From: Gammaproteobacteria bacterium
GTDB lineage: Bacteria; Pseudomonadota; Gammaproteobacteria; Steroidobacterales; Steroidobacteraceae
NCBI GenBank assembly: GCA_019242385.1
Contig: JAFAVO010000024.1
Span: forward strand, 1 to 6,450
DNA: 6,450 nt
Reading direction: 5' to 3'
Shown: one piece after another, positions 5,700-6,450 of the stretch
Numbering within the stretch: position 1 is the first letter of the stretch
Layout: each line of letters opens with the position of its first letter
Notes under the pieces: generated by a model
What the model was told of the DNA's origin: nothing
Database searches by the model: none
Seen by the model: only the letters and a program-made list of their open reading frames with translations
Made by a program: the position numbers and the translations under genes

Positions 5700-6244
5700 T
5701 CCGCCGCAGTGCCCGGCGCGGTGCACCCACCGTCGGCTGTCTCCGGGGCAGGCACGCAGTCGCTTCCGTCGCGGTGACCCGCCTCGGGCCGCTCGCGATC
5801 CTGCTCGCCTGGACCGCCGGTGGCCGCGCTGCCGATGCACCCGCCTATGCGCAGGGCGCGGCCACTTTTCAGGCCAATTGCGCGGTCTGTCATGGACCTG
5901 GGGGCGCCGGTATCCCGGCCCTCGCCCCGCCACTCACATCCTATCCGGCGCGCTACGCCGCCAGCCCCGAGGGCCGGCGGCAGCTCGCCATCACGCTGCT
6001 CTACGGCATGTTCGGCGACATCACCGTCGGGCCGAGCCATTTCAATGCTCAGATGCCGGAGTTCGCGCGCCTGGATGACGCGACGCTCGCCGCGACACTG
6101 AACTTCGTGGTGTTCGACCTGGCGCACGCCCCGGCCGAGGTCAAGCCGCTTACGGGCGATGAGATCGCCGCCGAGCGAGCGCATCCCCTCGATGCGGCCG
6201 CCGTGCGCGAACAGCGCAAGAGCCTGGCTGCCGGCGGATCCTGA
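5696..6244 (+). CDS. Monohaem c-type cytochrome, probable electron acceptor of the amine dehydrogenase
   Basis: The 182-aa precursor starts at the ATG that overlaps the light-chain stop (ATGA, 5696-5699), a sign of translational coupling. The N-terminus is long and basic (residues 1-29) before a short hydrophobic core (30-42) and a cleavage site near Ala45/Ala46. A GTG at 5774 (Val27) would give a neater signal peptide but has no ribosome site. One haem-attachment motif, CAVCH, lies at 62-66, followed by GPGGAG. Met120 in QMPEF is the likely distal haem ligand, as in class I cytochromes. A helix with FARLDDATLAATLNFV follows, which is the usual C-terminal helix of these folds. About 40 further residues, rich in Ala and Glu, form a tail. 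It should act in the periplasm. A small monohaem cytochrome gene (orf-2) also follows aauA in Alcaligenes faecalis, which supports the role. Confidence 0.88.
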   Translation: MIRRSARRGAPTVGCLRGRHAVASVAVTRLGPLAILLAWTAGGRAADAPAYAQGAATFQANCAVCHGPGGAGIPALAPPLTSYPARYAASPEGRRQLAITLLYGMFGDITVGPSHFNAQMPEFARLDDATLAATLNFVVFDLAHAPAEVKPLTGDEIAAERAHPLDAAAVREQRKSLAAGGS

Positions 6245-6247
6245 GCG

Positions 6248-6450
6248 ATGACAGCGCTTCGCTTGGCCCTGGCCGCGGCCCTCGCCACGGGCGCGTTCGC
6301 CGCCGCGGTGCGCGCAAGTCCCGCACAGGACTACATGCTCTATTGCATGGGCTGCCATGGCGCGCAGGCGCAGGGTGTGCACGGAAAGATCCCACCGCTT
6401 GCAGGCTCACTCAGCCTCTACATGCGCACCGCCGAGGGGCGCGATTACGT
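6248..6450 (+). CDS. Second c-type cytochrome, N-terminal part only (cut by window end)
   Basis: The frame opens with ATG at 6248, three bases after the previous stop, and runs off the window after 67 codons. Residues 1-23 are a signal peptide (MTALRLALAAALATGAFAAA, then VRAS). CMGCH at 33-37 attaches one haem. The following residues, GVHGKIPPLAG at 43-53 and YMRTAEGRDY at 58-67, resemble the short loop of monohaem cytochromes that neighbour quinoprotein dehydrogenases. They do not resemble MauG, whose first haem site follows a different N-terminal region. It probably belongs to the same transcript and passes electrons onward from the first cytochrome or from the enzyme. Total length, number of haems and axial ligand are outside the window. 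Confidence 0.82.
   Translation, partial: MTALRLALAAALATGAFAAAVRASPAQDYMLYCMGCHGAQAQGVHGKIPPLAGSLSLYMRTAEGRDY

Noticed and set aside
5657..6382. 241-codon minus-strand open frame
   Set aside because: It is a shadow of the two cytochrome genes, whose haem motifs CAVCH and CMGCH and signal peptides establish the plus strand.
6248..6450. Possible MauG start
   Set aside because: The sequence around the haem motif resembles a monohaem cytochrome (GVHGKIPPLAG after CMGCHG), not the MauG or cytochrome c peroxidase N-terminal region. The gene is truncated, so this is not absolute.

Overview
The window is GC-rich, densely coded DNA. It has twin-arginine and lipoprotein export signals and periplasmic c-type cytochromes, which suggests a Gram-negative proteobacterium, probably gamma or beta. 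That placement rests on composition and gene content and is not proven. No RNA gene, CRISPR array, insertion sequence or phage gene was seen.

Left part (1-1555): small, poorly characterised genes. On the minus strand there is a two-segment membrane protein with a C-terminal zinc ribbon (7-330, GTG start). A small lipoprotein (949-1179) is followed by a 64-aa zinc-ribbon protein (730-924, GTG start with a near-perfect Shine-Dalgarno). On the plus strand there are two short single-span proteins, 567-710 (47 aa) and 1334-1555 (73 aa). A 10-bp inverted repeat next to an extended -10 element lies upstream of the first gene.

Middle part (1566-3820): a minus-strand two-gene operon. It encodes an FAD-dependent oxidoreductase of the PuuB/OrdL (DAO) family and, 8 bp downstream, a TauE/SafE (TSUP) membrane transporter.

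Right part (4016-6450): the most informative region. It carries the heavy chain (4016-5167) and light chain (5184-5699) of a tryptophan tryptophylquinone (TTQ) amine dehydrogenase. The light chain resembles aromatic amine dehydrogenase (AauA) more than methylamine dehydrogenase (MauA). Both TTQ tryptophans, both conserved aspartates and a twin-arginine leader are present. A monohaem cytochrome c follows with a 4-base ATGA overlap, and then a second cytochrome c cut off by the window edge.

How the parts could work together: the dehydrogenase would oxidise primary amines to aldehyde and ammonia in the periplasm and pass electrons to the adjacent cytochromes c. The divergent FAD enzyme could handle another amine or amino compound in the cytoplasm. 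The two operons share a 195-bp control region with two short dyads. The unusual point is that heavy- and light-chain genes lie only 16 bp apart. The maturation genes (mauE/mauD, or aauE/aauD) that normally separate them are missing from that position, and no mauG, azurin or amicyanin gene is visible here.
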